Assembly: GCA_964602985.1 (NCBI GenBank)
Contig: CAZRTJ010000024.1
Coordinates: 1-51,861, forward strand
Direction of reading: 5' to 3'
Length of the DNA stretch: 51,861 nucleotides
Origin: CAYZJB01 sp964602985
Lineage (GTDB): Bacteria; CLD3; SB21
The number at the start of each line of letters is the position of its first letter. Position 1 is the stretch's first letter. The position numbers were made by a program, and so were the translations under genes. The notes beneath the pieces were generated by a model. That model was not told the origin of the DNA, searched no databases, and was given only the letters and a program-made list of their open reading frames with translations. Positions 1-7,307 of this stretch are shown here, one piece after another.

Positions 1-2
1 GC

Positions 3-65
3 GCGCAAACAAAAAGCCCGTTCGACAATGCAAGTTGCCGGACATCGGAAGGCTCGCGTTTGTAA
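3..65 (+). CDS. possible 3' end of an upstream gene
   Basis: One forward frame is open from the window edge to a TAA at 63-65, four bases before a strong terminator. The 20 visible residues, ending SEGSRL, match no family I know. The position right before the hairpin is the only support, so this may not be coding. Confidence 0.3.
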   Translation, partial: AQTKSPFDNASCRTSEGSRL

Positions 66-68
66 CCA

Positions 69-108
69 GACAGGCAGGCGGTATCAGCGCCTGCCTGTCG
101 TCTTTTTT
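69..108 (+). terminator. rho-independent terminator
   Basis: A perfect 12-bp stem (69-80 with 88-99, GACAGGCAGGCG and its complement) around a 7-base loop is followed by a T-rich tract at 101-108. It ends whatever lies upstream of the window and insulates the tetR-boxB operon. Confidence 0.9.
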
Positions 109-170
109 CCCCTCCAACACAGAACGATCGGAATTCAACTCATGAAAAATGACATTTATCAAAAAAAGGT

Positions 171-199
171 TTGCAATACGTTTGAAAATGACTTATTTT
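171..199 (+). promoter_or_regulatory. candidate promoter of tetR-boxB
   Basis: TTGCAA (171-176), a 17-base spacer and TATTTT (194-199) form a plausible sigma-70 promoter. The -10 hexamer ends on the second base of the TetR operator (198-215). The kinase promoter near 23734 has exactly this geometry, which strengthens both calls. Confidence 0.5.
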
Positions 200-215
200 C
201 GAACGTTCGTTCGAA
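198..215 (+). promoter_or_regulatory. TetR operator, site 1 (tetR-boxB)
   Basis: TTCGAACG-TT-CGTTCGAA is a perfect 8-2-8 inverted repeat lying 12 bases before the tetR start and overlapping the likely -10 and transcription start. The same palindrome recurs at 23761-23778 and 30688-30705. Its core fits the pattern I recall for the Thermus PaaR repressor (CNAACG-N2-CGTTNG), a TetR protein responding to phenylacetyl-CoA. Autoregulation by the adjacent TetR is inferred. Confidence 0.8.
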
Positions 216-227
216 CAAGGAATCGCG

Positions 228-866
228 ATGTTTGAAACCATAACTTCCACTCACGAGTCGGATCGTTACCAGCTGAAACTGCGTGACATTCTCGAACAGG
301 CCGCCACGCTCTTCGCACAAAACGGTTACCACAATACGTCGATACGCGACCTGGCGAGAGAAATGAAAACAAGTCTGGCGGGTCTCTATTACTATTTCGA
401 GACAAAGGAGGAACTGCTCTACCTGATTTCCAAATACGCATTCGACACCGTCCTGCACTCGGTCCGTCAACAACTGTCACCAGCCCTGACGCCGGAAGAG
501 AAATTGACCGCCTTTGTCCAAAACCACCTCCAATACTTCGTCACGCATCTCGACGCGATGAAGGTCATGGCTCACGAGTCCGACTCTCTGACGGGACGAT
601 ATTTCCAGGAAATCAATGAGAAGAAACGCGCCTACCTCGATCTGCTGGAGGAAATCCTGTCGGAACTGCAGCGGAAATACGATCCGTCTTCCCGCGGCCA
701 CGACGTCGTCAAAATCGCCGCCTTGTCCCTCTTTGGAATGATGAACTGGACGCATACGTGGTACAACCCGAACAAGTCCGAACACAGCCCGTCGAATATC
801 ACCCGCATCGGCGAAACGATGACGAAACTTTTCTTGCAAGGCTTTCAACAAACCATCAAACCGTAA
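228..866 (+). CDS. TetR/AcrR family regulator, probably acyl-CoA responsive
   Basis: This 212-residue protein has an N-terminal TetR helix-turn-helix at about residues 17-63 (IRDLAREMKTSLAGLYYYF is the recognition region). Its C-terminal domain carries FGMMNWTHTWY, a signature I associate with KstR2/FadR-type TetR proteins that bind acyl-CoA thioesters. The ATG at 228 has AAGGA at 217-221. It sits directly behind an 18-bp palindrome and ends 8 bases before boxB, so the two are cotranscribed. The same palindrome precedes the benzoyl-CoA reductase operon, so I infer it is the local repressor of aromatic degradation, with benzoyl-CoA or a downstream CoA ester as the likely inducer. The family call is firm; the ligand is not shown by the sequence. 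Confidence 0.9.
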   Translation: MFETITSTHESDRYQLKLRDILEQAATLFAQNGYHNTSIRDLAREMKTSLAGLYYYFETKEELLYLISKYAFDTVLHSVRQQLSPALTPEEKLTAFVQNHLQYFVTHLDAMKVMAHESDSLTGRYFQEINEKKRAYLDLLEEILSELQRKYDPSSRGHDVVKIAALSLFGMMNWTHTWYNPNKSEHSPSNITRIGETMTKLFLQGFQQTIKP

Positions 867-874
867 GGATCGCC

Positions 875-2002
875 ATGGTACGAGCCCAGATCTCCACGTT
901 TGACGATTGGACGGATCTCTTCCTCGAATGGAAGAAGGACATCGGATACGATGAAAAGACCTTCAAGCGATTCCTCCCTGACTACGTCCTCGAGCCGAAA
1001 TACAACCCCACCAGGACCAACGAAATCGAATTCGGCGACTTCGCCGGCGACCGAAAATGGGATCGTGTCCTCGACATCCCGAGCCAGAACATACGCGATG
1101 CGTTGCAGCAGCTGATCGTCGTACAGGGAGATACGGAATTCGCGTCCGTGGAACAGCAACGGTACCTCGTCGACCGCGCGCCGAGCGACTACGATCTCTA
1201 CGCCTTGATGCGAATCAATGCCGAGGAAATGCGACACGGCTGGCAGATGAGCCACATCCTCGTCAGCCATTTCGGCGACGGCGGAAAGAAGGAAGCAATG
1301 AAACTGCTCGAACGCCGCGCGTATGAGCAAAAACGTCTGCTCGGCTCGTTTAATGAGGTTATGGAAAATTGGCTCGATATGTACACCTATACGCAGTTCA
1401 TCGATCGCGACGGAAAATTCCAGCTCAAGATGCTGAGCCATTCGGGATTTGCCCCGCTCGCATGGAGCATGGGACCGATGCTGAAAGAGGAGTCCTTCCA
1501 TCTCGGTACGGGGAATAACGGTCTGAAGCGAATCGTCAAAGCAGGAAAGGTCTCCACCGAACTGATTCAGAAATATTTCAACCGGTGGATTCCGACCGCC
1601 TACGATTTGTTTGGCACCGATCACTCATCCAGCGCGCATTGGGCGTACGTGTGGGGGCTGAAGGGTCGATTCAACGAAGGCGAGACGGACGATGCGGCCG
1701 ACAAAGACGCGCTGAATCAGCAGGCTCGCATGCTCTACATCCAGGAAATCTCCAACCTCATCGCGGATATCAACACCCTCGTCCCGGAAGATCAGCCCAA
1801 ACTGTTCGTCCCGAGCGAGAAATTCAATCGCAAGATTGGCGATTATGTCGGACAGTATTACAGCGTCGACGGGCGCGAACTATCGGAAGAGCAATACAAG
1901 AAACATCTGACCGAAGTCCTCCCGATGGACAAGGACCGGGAAGTTTTCAACGACGCGGCCAAAGAAGGCGACTGGCTCGAGTTCAAACCGTTCAAGCAAT
2001 AG
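875..2002 (+). CDS. boxB: BoxB-like benzoyl-CoA 2,3-epoxidase, diiron oxygenase subunit
   Basis: BoxB is the diiron component that inserts one oxygen atom of O2 into benzoyl-CoA in the aerobic box pathway. The 375-residue product shows the family hallmarks: QGDTEFASVEQQ with ligand E88, EEMRH with E118 and H121, IDRDGKF with D177, and EESFH with E206 and H209, so all six diiron ligands are present. Typical BoxB is, as I recall, about 470 residues, so this one is short, chiefly at the ends. The ATG at 875 was chosen over an upstream start inside tetR because AAGGA lies at 865-869 and only 8 bases separate it from the tetR stop. No BoxA reductase or BoxC ring-cleaving lyase is in the window. 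A related PaaA-like epoxidase acting on another aryl-CoA is the main alternative. Confidence 0.85.
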   Translation: MVRAQISTFDDWTDLFLEWKKDIGYDEKTFKRFLPDYVLEPKYNPTRTNEIEFGDFAGDRKWDRVLDIPSQNIRDALQQLIVVQGDTEFASVEQQRYLVDRAPSDYDLYALMRINAEEMRHGWQMSHILVSHFGDGGKKEAMKLLERRAYEQKRLLGSFNEVMENWLDMYTYTQFIDRDGKFQLKMLSHSGFAPLAWSMGPMLKEESFHLGTGNNGLKRIVKAGKVSTELIQKYFNRWIPTAYDLFGTDHSSSAHWAYVWGLKGRFNEGETDDAADKDALNQQARMLYIQEISNLIADINTLVPEDQPKLFVPSEKFNRKIGDYVGQYYSVDGRELSEEQYKKHLTEVLPMDKDREVFNDAAKEGDWLEFKPFKQ

Positions 2003-2027
2003 CGATTCTCCCCCCTGTCTTGCAAAG

Positions 2028-2053
2028 GCCGCCCGAAATGGCGGCTTTTTTTT
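2028..2053 (+). terminator. rho-independent terminator after boxB
   Basis: GCCGCC (2028-2033), a 6-base loop, GGCGGC (2040-2045) and eight T residues. It closes the two-gene tetR-boxB operon 25 bases after the boxB stop. Confidence 0.9.
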
Positions 2054-2150
2054 CGGCTTCATCCGGGGTTACTGCGGATATAGCTGCAATTTGTCTCCAT
2101 GTAAGAGAAGGGCAGTTTTGAAATTCTCGGGATTTCGGTATCGGCAGTCA

Positions 2151-2233
2151 TTCCTTCAGGCTTCAGTCTGCTAAAGCCCCTTTTTTGGGGTGTGCGTTTC
2201 TCTTGTCGATCTCAAGGCTGAAGCCTGGAGGAT
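2151..2233. repeat. imperfect palindromic element, MITE or REP-like
   Basis: CAGGCTTCAG (2157-2166) and its exact complement CTGAAGCCTG (2218-2227) are the cores of roughly 16-base inverted arms, with a CCCC-T6-GGGG hairpin (2177-2190) inside the loop. This is the only structure I see in the 2054-2412 gene-free stretch; the remainder before 2413 shows no clear promoter or ORF. Confidence 0.55.
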
Positions 2234-2412
2234 AGGCAGACGTTCATCATTTGAATCCCTTGTGATCCGTTTCTCACACCTTATCCACAATTTTTGCTTG
2301 CGCTAGGATCAGCGCAGGTCTATATTGAGTGTGTTCATCATCATGTCGTTCGGTCCCTCGCTAATACTGGCACGAAGCTTCTCATTAACACGGGTCTAAC
2401 AGTTATAGTACA

Positions 2413-3465
2413 TTGATACGCATTCCCACATTATCACTCTTCAGAATCTCTTTCCTGGTCTGCGTCGGGCTATTCCCCGTCGCCGTGCGCGCTCAACTCG
2501 CTCTGGAACTCAATTTCGGAGATCGGGACAACTACGTTTTCCAGAAGGACCGCGGGAGCGGTGAGTTTACCCAGTCGTTTGTCGATCAGAAGTATTTCCG
2601 GACAGCCGCTGTTTCGCGGCTGGGAAAGAGAAGCCCGTCCGGCGGTCATTATCTCTCTCTGGACGGCGAGAGTCAGTTCATGAAATTACCCGCCACACAC
2701 GCCATCGAATGGCAGGGAGATGTGTCGTTCTCCTTATCGTTTTGGATCTTCCTCGAGTCCGCTCTCACGAACGGGGAGATCATCAACAGCGACAACGGTA
2801 TCCTGTCCGGGTACCGACTGTATCTGGAAGACAACCGCCCGCTTCTGGAATTACGCGAAGGGATGAAGGACGTGTTTCTCTCCGACATTCAGATCGAGCC
2901 GAATCGATGGACCCACATCGGCGTCGTTTGCGACGGTCTCCGGGACAGTGTCCATTTCTACCAGGATGGTGAACCGGCATCCGCGCATGCCTTTCAGAGT
3001 GTGTCGCAGATTCACAGCGGAGTGACCACGTACGTCGGAGCCTGGGCCACCAATGCCTCGCCGAATTACCTGAAAGCGCACCTAGACCAACTCCGGTTTT
3101 TCGTGGGACAAGACACGGTATTTGAAACCATCCGTGTGGAGACCGCCTCCAACCGACAGGAGCGCCCAACGCGACGCAAAGGCGAATCGCTCTTCACCCT
3201 GCAAAATAATTATCCGAATCCCTTCAATCTCTCCACCACGATCGCGTTTGAACTGCGACAGCAGGGCGAGGTCGAACTCAAAGTCTTCGATCTCCTGGGC
3301 AACGCTGTCCGGGTCCTTCACATCGGTACCGTCGAAGCCGGTGTGCATCAATTTACGTGGGACGGCGCCGACACGCGCGGAAATGTCGTACCCAGCGGCA
3401 TCTACTTCGTCCGCCTCTCCTTCAACGGCCTGATCCAGACCAAGAAAGTCGTCCTCGTAAAGTAG
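2413..3465 (+). CDS. secreted LamG-like protein with type IX secretion sorting domain
   Basis: The 350-residue product begins with a signal peptide (hydrophobic run FLVCVGLFPVAV, cleavage after VRA). It has a concanavalin A/LamG-like beta-sandwich at about residues 35-220 and ends in a type IX sorting domain from about residue 265, with NYPNPFN and the closing sequence IYFVRLSFNG..KKVVLVK. Such proteins cross the outer membrane through the Por system and are anchored or released. The start is a TTG at 2413 with no clear ribosome site; no better in-frame start precedes the signal peptide. The gene stands alone. Ligand or function is unknown. Immediately after its TAG stop, in the same frame, a Doc toxin fragment begins. 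Confidence 0.85.
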   Translation: MIRIPTLSLFRISFLVCVGLFPVAVRAQLALELNFGDRDNYVFQKDRGSGEFTQSFVDQKYFRTAAVSRLGKRSPSGGHYLSLDGESQFMKLPATHAIEWQGDVSFSLSFWIFLESALTNGEIINSDNGILSGYRLYLEDNRPLLELREGMKDVFLSDIQIEPNRWTHIGVVCDGLRDSVHFYQDGEPASAHAFQSVSQIHSGVTTYVGAWATNASPNYLKAHLDQLRFFVGQDTVFETIRVETASNRQERPTRRKGESLFTLQNNYPNPFNLSTTIAFELRQQGEVELKVFDLLGNAVRVLHIGTVEAGVHQFTWDGADTRGNVVPSGIYFVRLSFNGLIQTKKVVLVK

Positions 3466-3765
3466 CTTCTCGATTCGGCCTTAACCCAACCAAAGATGAC
3501 CATCGGAGGTAAGTTCCTTCACAAGACGATCTTCGATAAGGCCGCCGCGTACGGCTTCCATCTCTGCAAGAACCATCCATTCGTTGACGGGAACAAGCGA
3601 GTTGCCCTCGTCGTGCTGGACATTTTCCTCCAGAAGAACGGGTGGGAACTCACAGCAATCGAAGAAGAAGCCTACGTCAAAATGATGGACCTGGCGGACG
3701 GCCGACTCAGTAAAGCCCGCCTGCCAAAATGGCTCAAAGAACATTGCGTCAAATCGAAGGCTTAA
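3466..3765 (+). pseudogene. Doc/Fic family toxin, 5'-truncated
   Basis: From 3466 the frame reads LLDSALTQPKMTIGG and then the Fic motif HPFVDGNKR, matching the middle and end of Doc-type kinases or AMPylators of death-on-curing modules. The N-terminal 30-40 residues are gone and the Doc reading begins in frame directly behind the stop of the preceding gene, so the ancestral start was removed by a rearrangement. An ATG at 3496 could still yield 89 residues carrying the complete Fic motif. No Phd-type antitoxin is adjacent. I read it as a remnant; residual expression cannot be excluded. Confidence 0.7.
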
Positions 3766-3812
3766 CGTTCACGGTGTCATGTCGGATAACTGTGCGGTAC
3801 GTGGAATCCAAC

Positions 3813-3840
3813 TTGCGTAAGGGGAAGGCACGTGGGGTTG
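3813..3840 (+). repeat. relic half of the CGTAAGGGG hairpin family
   Basis: TTGCGTAAGGGGAAGG followed by TGGGGTTG resembles one arm of the hairpin elements at 9962-10400 and 49976-50062. The partner arm is absent, so this is a degraded copy next to the broken doc gene. Confidence 0.4.
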
Positions 3841-3899
3841 TCCCCCCTTCTGCCGATCGCCCCTGTTCCCAGGAAATTTCGCAGAAGCAGAACCAGCGG

Positions 3900-4421
3900 C
3901 TACGGCATCGACCTCCTGATTTCCTCCGGGAGTTTTTCGAACAGCTCCGGCGCCTTTTCAACAAGCCGGAGGATATCGGCGAGATCTTTTTGTCGTTTAC
4001 TTGCCCGCCGGGTGGAATCGAGATAGGCCCACACTTTTCCCTGCAAGACATCCACCATCGAGGCAACAAACATCTTGTACCCCAGCACGTCCCTGATCTC
4101 AGCACGAAGGATAAACTCCTCGTATCGAACATCGGTTTGTATCTGAATTCGCAGGTCAGAATCGGCGCTCTCCAGGTTCACGCTGTGCGGAAACGGCTTG
4201 ACATCGAAACGATCGCGGAGTCGGTCCAACAGACGATCGGTTTCTGTTGCGGCTATGACAAGATCGATATCCAGACTGACAACCGGATCGGCATAGGCGT
4301 TGACGGCAAGTCCTCCGATGACGCAATACCGTATCCGTTCCATGGACAACACATCGAGAACACGCTGAACAACGTCTTCTCTTCCATTTGCGAGAGAATG
4401 TAAGAACTGTTTTTTGGTCAT
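3900..4421 (-). CDS. nucleotidyltransferase, AbiEii/MNT-like fold
   Basis: This 173-residue protein has the minimal nucleotidyltransferase signature: GGLAVNAY (about 36-43) followed by LDIDLVI (about 49-55) with the paired acidic residues, then a helical C-terminal half with a basic stretch RRASKRQKD. AbiEii-type enzymes act as toxins of type IV-like toxin-antitoxin systems by nucleotidylating RNA or protein. The ATG at 4421 follows by 4 bases the stop of a short open frame (ending KETVGFLKEMVNLFPL at 4426) that may be the tail of a lost partner gene. No recognisable AbiEi antitoxin is present. The fold is clear; a toxin role is inferred. Confidence 0.7.
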   Translation of the reverse strand: MTKKQFLHSLANGREDVVQRVLDVLSMERIRYCVIGGLAVNAYADPVVSLDIDLVIAATETDRLLDRLRDRFDVKPFPHSVNLESADSDLRIQIQTDVRYEEFILRAEIRDVLGYKMFVASMVDVLQGKVWAYLDSTRRASKRQKDLADILRLVEKAPELFEKLPEEIRRSMP

Positions 4422-4543
4422 TCGCTTACAGTGGAAATAAGTTAACCATCTCCTTCAAGAATCCAACAGTCTCTTTCGCCCATGCAACCCTGTGCCTCGC
4501 GCGGCATTCCCTGCGTATCCGATGAAGAAATGCCCATCGGCTA

Positions 4544-5788
4544 TTACGTTCGCCCCAGTACGACCATGACTTCGATGAGCGCCGTGGCGGGGAACATGTC
4601 GACGGGAACAATCTCGCGCACCTCGTAGCCGCATCGCCTCCATTCCTGCAATTCGTCAGGCATCGCGTCGACATTGCAAAACGCGTGGACGATCCGCTCC
4701 GGTTTGCGGCTGGCCACCACACGAATCACGCCCGACGAAGTACCCGAGCGGGGAGGATCGAGAAATATTTTGGTGGGCGCGGGCAGACGGGACGACAGGG
4801 CCAGCATCCGCTCGGCGGTGATGGGACATTCATGAAAATGACAATTCTTCAAACGACTCCTGCGGGCATTTTCCTTTGCGGCCCGGATCGATTCGCCTGC
4901 ATAATCGACGCCCGTGACCGACGCCACTCTTCTTGCCATCGACAATCCGAACAGTCCCCACCCGCAATACAAGTCCCAGATCCGATCGTCGGGACGAAGT
5001 TCCATCAACTCTGACGCACGGCGAACAAACTCAGGAAGGATCGACAAATTCGTCTGCGAGAACGACACCGGAGAGAAACGAAAGTCCTCTTCCCCCGCTT
5101 GATACGAGACATACTCCTCGCCAAACAGCTTGTTCATCCGCTCCGCCTGATCGGACAGGTAATACGACGAGCGTTTGTCTTCGATCGTGAAGACGCCGCT
5201 CACGGATGGAAACTGGCGTGTGAGGCTCTTCGACAGATCGTTGCACAGCGAGCGGATACCGGAACGCGTGTGGCGTACACTGAATAGAACCGCCAGTTTG
5301 TCGTACGATCCCTTAATGATGCAGTAATGGAGCACGTCCGACAGCGCGCGCGAACGAAAGAGAAATCCCTGCACGTGCCGGTACATCCGGCTGTGAACTT
5401 CCGGCTCGATCGGACAGTCCAGCACGTTCATCGGCTGACTGCCCTCGCCTCGAACGAAATCCGTCAGTCCCAGCAACGTCTCCCCGCGAAAAAACGATCG
5501 CCGTTTCGAGACCGTCCGGTACCTCCGCGATTTCGGCGATCGAATGAGCGGATGAAGATTTCCTGAAATGGAATGGAGGGTCAGAAATTCACGAAACGCC
5601 GCTTCCTTCGCGGTCAATTCCTTTTCATACTCCAAACCGATCGAGGGACAAATCCGGCACAGTCGGCCTTTGGGAGTGTGACAGAGCGGACGATCCGGTG
5701 GAGTGGATTTCGGAAGATGTTTGCGAAGAAGGTCCGCAAACGTCTTACTCCCACTCGATGGTCGCGGGCGGCTTCGAGCTGATGTCAT
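4544..5788 (-). CDS. TrmA/RlmD family RNA 5-methyluridine methyltransferase
   Basis: This enzyme class transfers a methyl group from S-adenosylmethionine to C5 of uridine in rRNA or tRNA. The 414-residue protein has an N-terminal cysteine cluster (C36, C44, C47) expected for a [4Fe-4S] cluster, the SAM motif DLYCGWGLFGLSMA, the substrate loop LDPPRSG, a catalytic cysteine motif HAFCN and the closing motif DMFPATALIEVM. It has no N-terminal TRAM domain. The ATG at 5788 overlaps the end of guaA by 44 bases but is the only start that keeps the cysteines, so translation is probably coupled to guaA. The catalytic motif FCN differs from the usual SCNP. Target site (U747, U1939 or tRNA U54) cannot be assigned. 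Confidence 0.85.
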   Translation of the reverse strand: MTSARSRPRPSSGSKTFADLLRKHLPKSTPPDRPLCHTPKGRLCRICPSIGLEYEKELTAKEAAFREFLTLHSISGNLHPLIRSPKSRRYRTVSKRRSFFRGETLLGLTDFVRGEGSQPMNVLDCPIEPEVHSRMYRHVQGFLFRSRALSDVLHYCIIKGSYDKLAVLFSVRHTRSGIRSLCNDLSKSLTRQFPSVSGVFTIEDKRSSYYLSDQAERMNKLFGEEYVSYQAGEEDFRFSPVSFSQTNLSILPEFVRRASELMELRPDDRIWDLYCGWGLFGLSMARRVASVTGVDYAGESIRAAKENARRSRLKNCHFHECPITAERMLALSSRLPAPTKIFLDPPRSGTSSGVIRVVASRKPERIVHAFCNVDAMPDELQEWRRCGYEVREIVPVDMFPATALIEVMVVLGRT

Positions 5789-7298
5789 AGACGACGCGAT
5801 TGATCCCGCGTACTTCGTTGATGATGCGATTGGAAACGTGTGCGAGCAGATCGTATGGCAGATGCGCCCAGTCGGCCGTCATGCCGTCCTGGCTGGTCAC
5901 GGCGCGCAGGGCGACGGCATTTTGATACGTCCTTTCGTCTCCCATGACTCCGACCGACTTGACCGGCAGGAGGACGGAAAACGCCTGCCACACCTGGGAG
6001 TACTGCCCCGATCTCTTCAATTCCTCGATGAAGATCGCGTCGGCCTCACGCAACAGATCGCATCGTTCTTTGGTGACTTCGCCGACAACACGGACGGCCA
6101 GACCCGGACCGGGAAAGGGATGACGCATCAGCAGATCGTCCGGCAAGCCCAGCTCGCGCCCCACCGCGCGCACTTCGTCTTTGAACAATTCGCGCAAGGG
6201 CTCGATCAGTTTCATCCGCATCTTTTCGGGCAACCCTCCGACGTTGTGATGCGTCTTGATCGTGGCCGACGGACCCTTGACGGAAACACTCTCGATGACA
6301 TCGGGATACAGGGTGCCTTGCGCGAGGAAGTCCACGTGTCCCGCTTCCTGACGTAATTTTTCGACTTCCCTTTCGAACACATCGATGAACGTGTTCCCGA
6401 TGATTTTTCTTTTCTGTTCGGGGTCCGTGACGCCCTGCAGTCGGCGGAGGAACAGGTCCGCCGCATCGGCCACGACAAGATGCCGGTCGAAACTCCTGCC
6501 GAAGGCCGCCTCCACCTGCTCGCGTTCGTTCTTCCGAAGAAGGCCGTTGTCCACAAAGATGGCTGAGAACTGATTCGGGATGGCCTCATGGAGAAGCATT
6601 CCGACGACAGACGAATCGACCCCGCCGGAGAGAGCGCAAATCACATGGCCCGTTCCCGCGGTGTCCCGGATCGCGCGGATGCTGTCGCGGACAAATGAAC
6701 TCGCCGTCCACGATCCCGAGCAGCCGCAAATTCCCAGTACGAAATTGCGATACAACTCGCTTCCAAGCGGTGTGTGAGCCACTTCGGGATGAAATTGCAC
6801 GCCGAACATCTTCTTCGAACGGTTTCGCATGGCCGTCAGGGGCGCATTGGAGGTGGATGCGATGGATTCGAATCCATCCGGTATTTTTTCCAAGCGGTCG
6901 CCGTGACTCTGCCATACTGTAGTGACAGGCGGGAATCCCTTGAACAGATCATCGAACGCGGCAACGGAAACCTCGGCTCGTCCATACTCCCGGTGCGCGG
7001 CCCGGTCGACGCGGCCGCCGAGATGATGCGCCATGACCTGCATCCCGTAGCACACGCCCAGCACGGGCACACCCAATTCGAACACGGCCCGATCACAGAT
7101 CGGCGCCTGGGTATCGTAGACACTCGACGGTCCGCCGCTCAGGACGATCCCGCGCGGCTGAACACGCCGAATCTGTTCGACTGAAATGGAAAACGGATGA
7201 ATCTCACAGTACACGTTCAGTTCGCGAATTCTGCGCGCGATGAGTTGTGTGAACTGCGAGCCGAAATCGAGAATGAGAATGGTTTCCGTGTGCGTCAT
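5745..7298 (-). CDS. guaA: GMP synthase (glutamine-hydrolysing)
   Basis: GuaA aminates XMP to GMP using glutamine and ATP. At 517 residues it has the standard length and architecture: class I glutamine amidotransferase (residues 1-195) with nucleophile C83 in GVCYGMQ and the H170/E172 pair in FHPEVAHT, ATP pyrophosphatase P-loop SGGVDSS at 224-230, and the C-terminal dimerisation domain ending KPPATIEWE. The ATG at 7298 lies 9 bases after the stop of the upstream peptidase gene and has no strong ribosome site, so coupling to the peptidase is likely. Confidence 0.97.
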   Translation of the reverse strand: MTHTETILILDFGSQFTQLIARRIRELNVYCEIHPFSISVEQIRRVQPRGIVLSGGPSSVYDTQAPICDRAVFELGVPVLGVCYGMQVMAHHLGGRVDRAAHREYGRAEVSVAAFDDLFKGFPPVTTVWQSHGDRLEKIPDGFESIASTSNAPLTAMRNRSKKMFGVQFHPEVAHTPLGSELYRNFVLGICGCSGSWTASSFVRDSIRAIRDTAGTGHVICALSGGVDSSVVGMLLHEAIPNQFSAIFVDNGLLRKNEREQVEAAFGRSFDRHLVVADAADLFLRRLQGVTDPEQKRKIIGNTFIDVFEREVEKLRQEAGHVDFLAQGTLYPDVIESVSVKGPSATIKTHHNVGGLPEKMRMKLIEPLRELFKDEVRAVGRELGLPDDLLMRHPFPGPGLAVRVVGEVTKERCDLLREADAIFIEELKRSGQYSQVWQAFSVLLPVKSVGVMGDERTYQNAVALRAVTSQDGMTADWAHLPYDLLAHVSNRIINEVRGINRVVYDISSKPPATIEWE

Positions 7299-7307
7299 GG
7301 GGTGAGC

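Noticed and set aside
845..1624. Long open frame antisense to boxB
   Set aside because: It is a shadow frame of a highly conserved gene and has no ribosome site or family motif.
4426..4480. Tail of a possible partner gene before the nucleotidyltransferase (KETVGFLKEMVNLFPL)
   Set aside because: Only a handful of plausible residues, no start and no recognisable family; mentioned with the nucleotidyltransferase instead.
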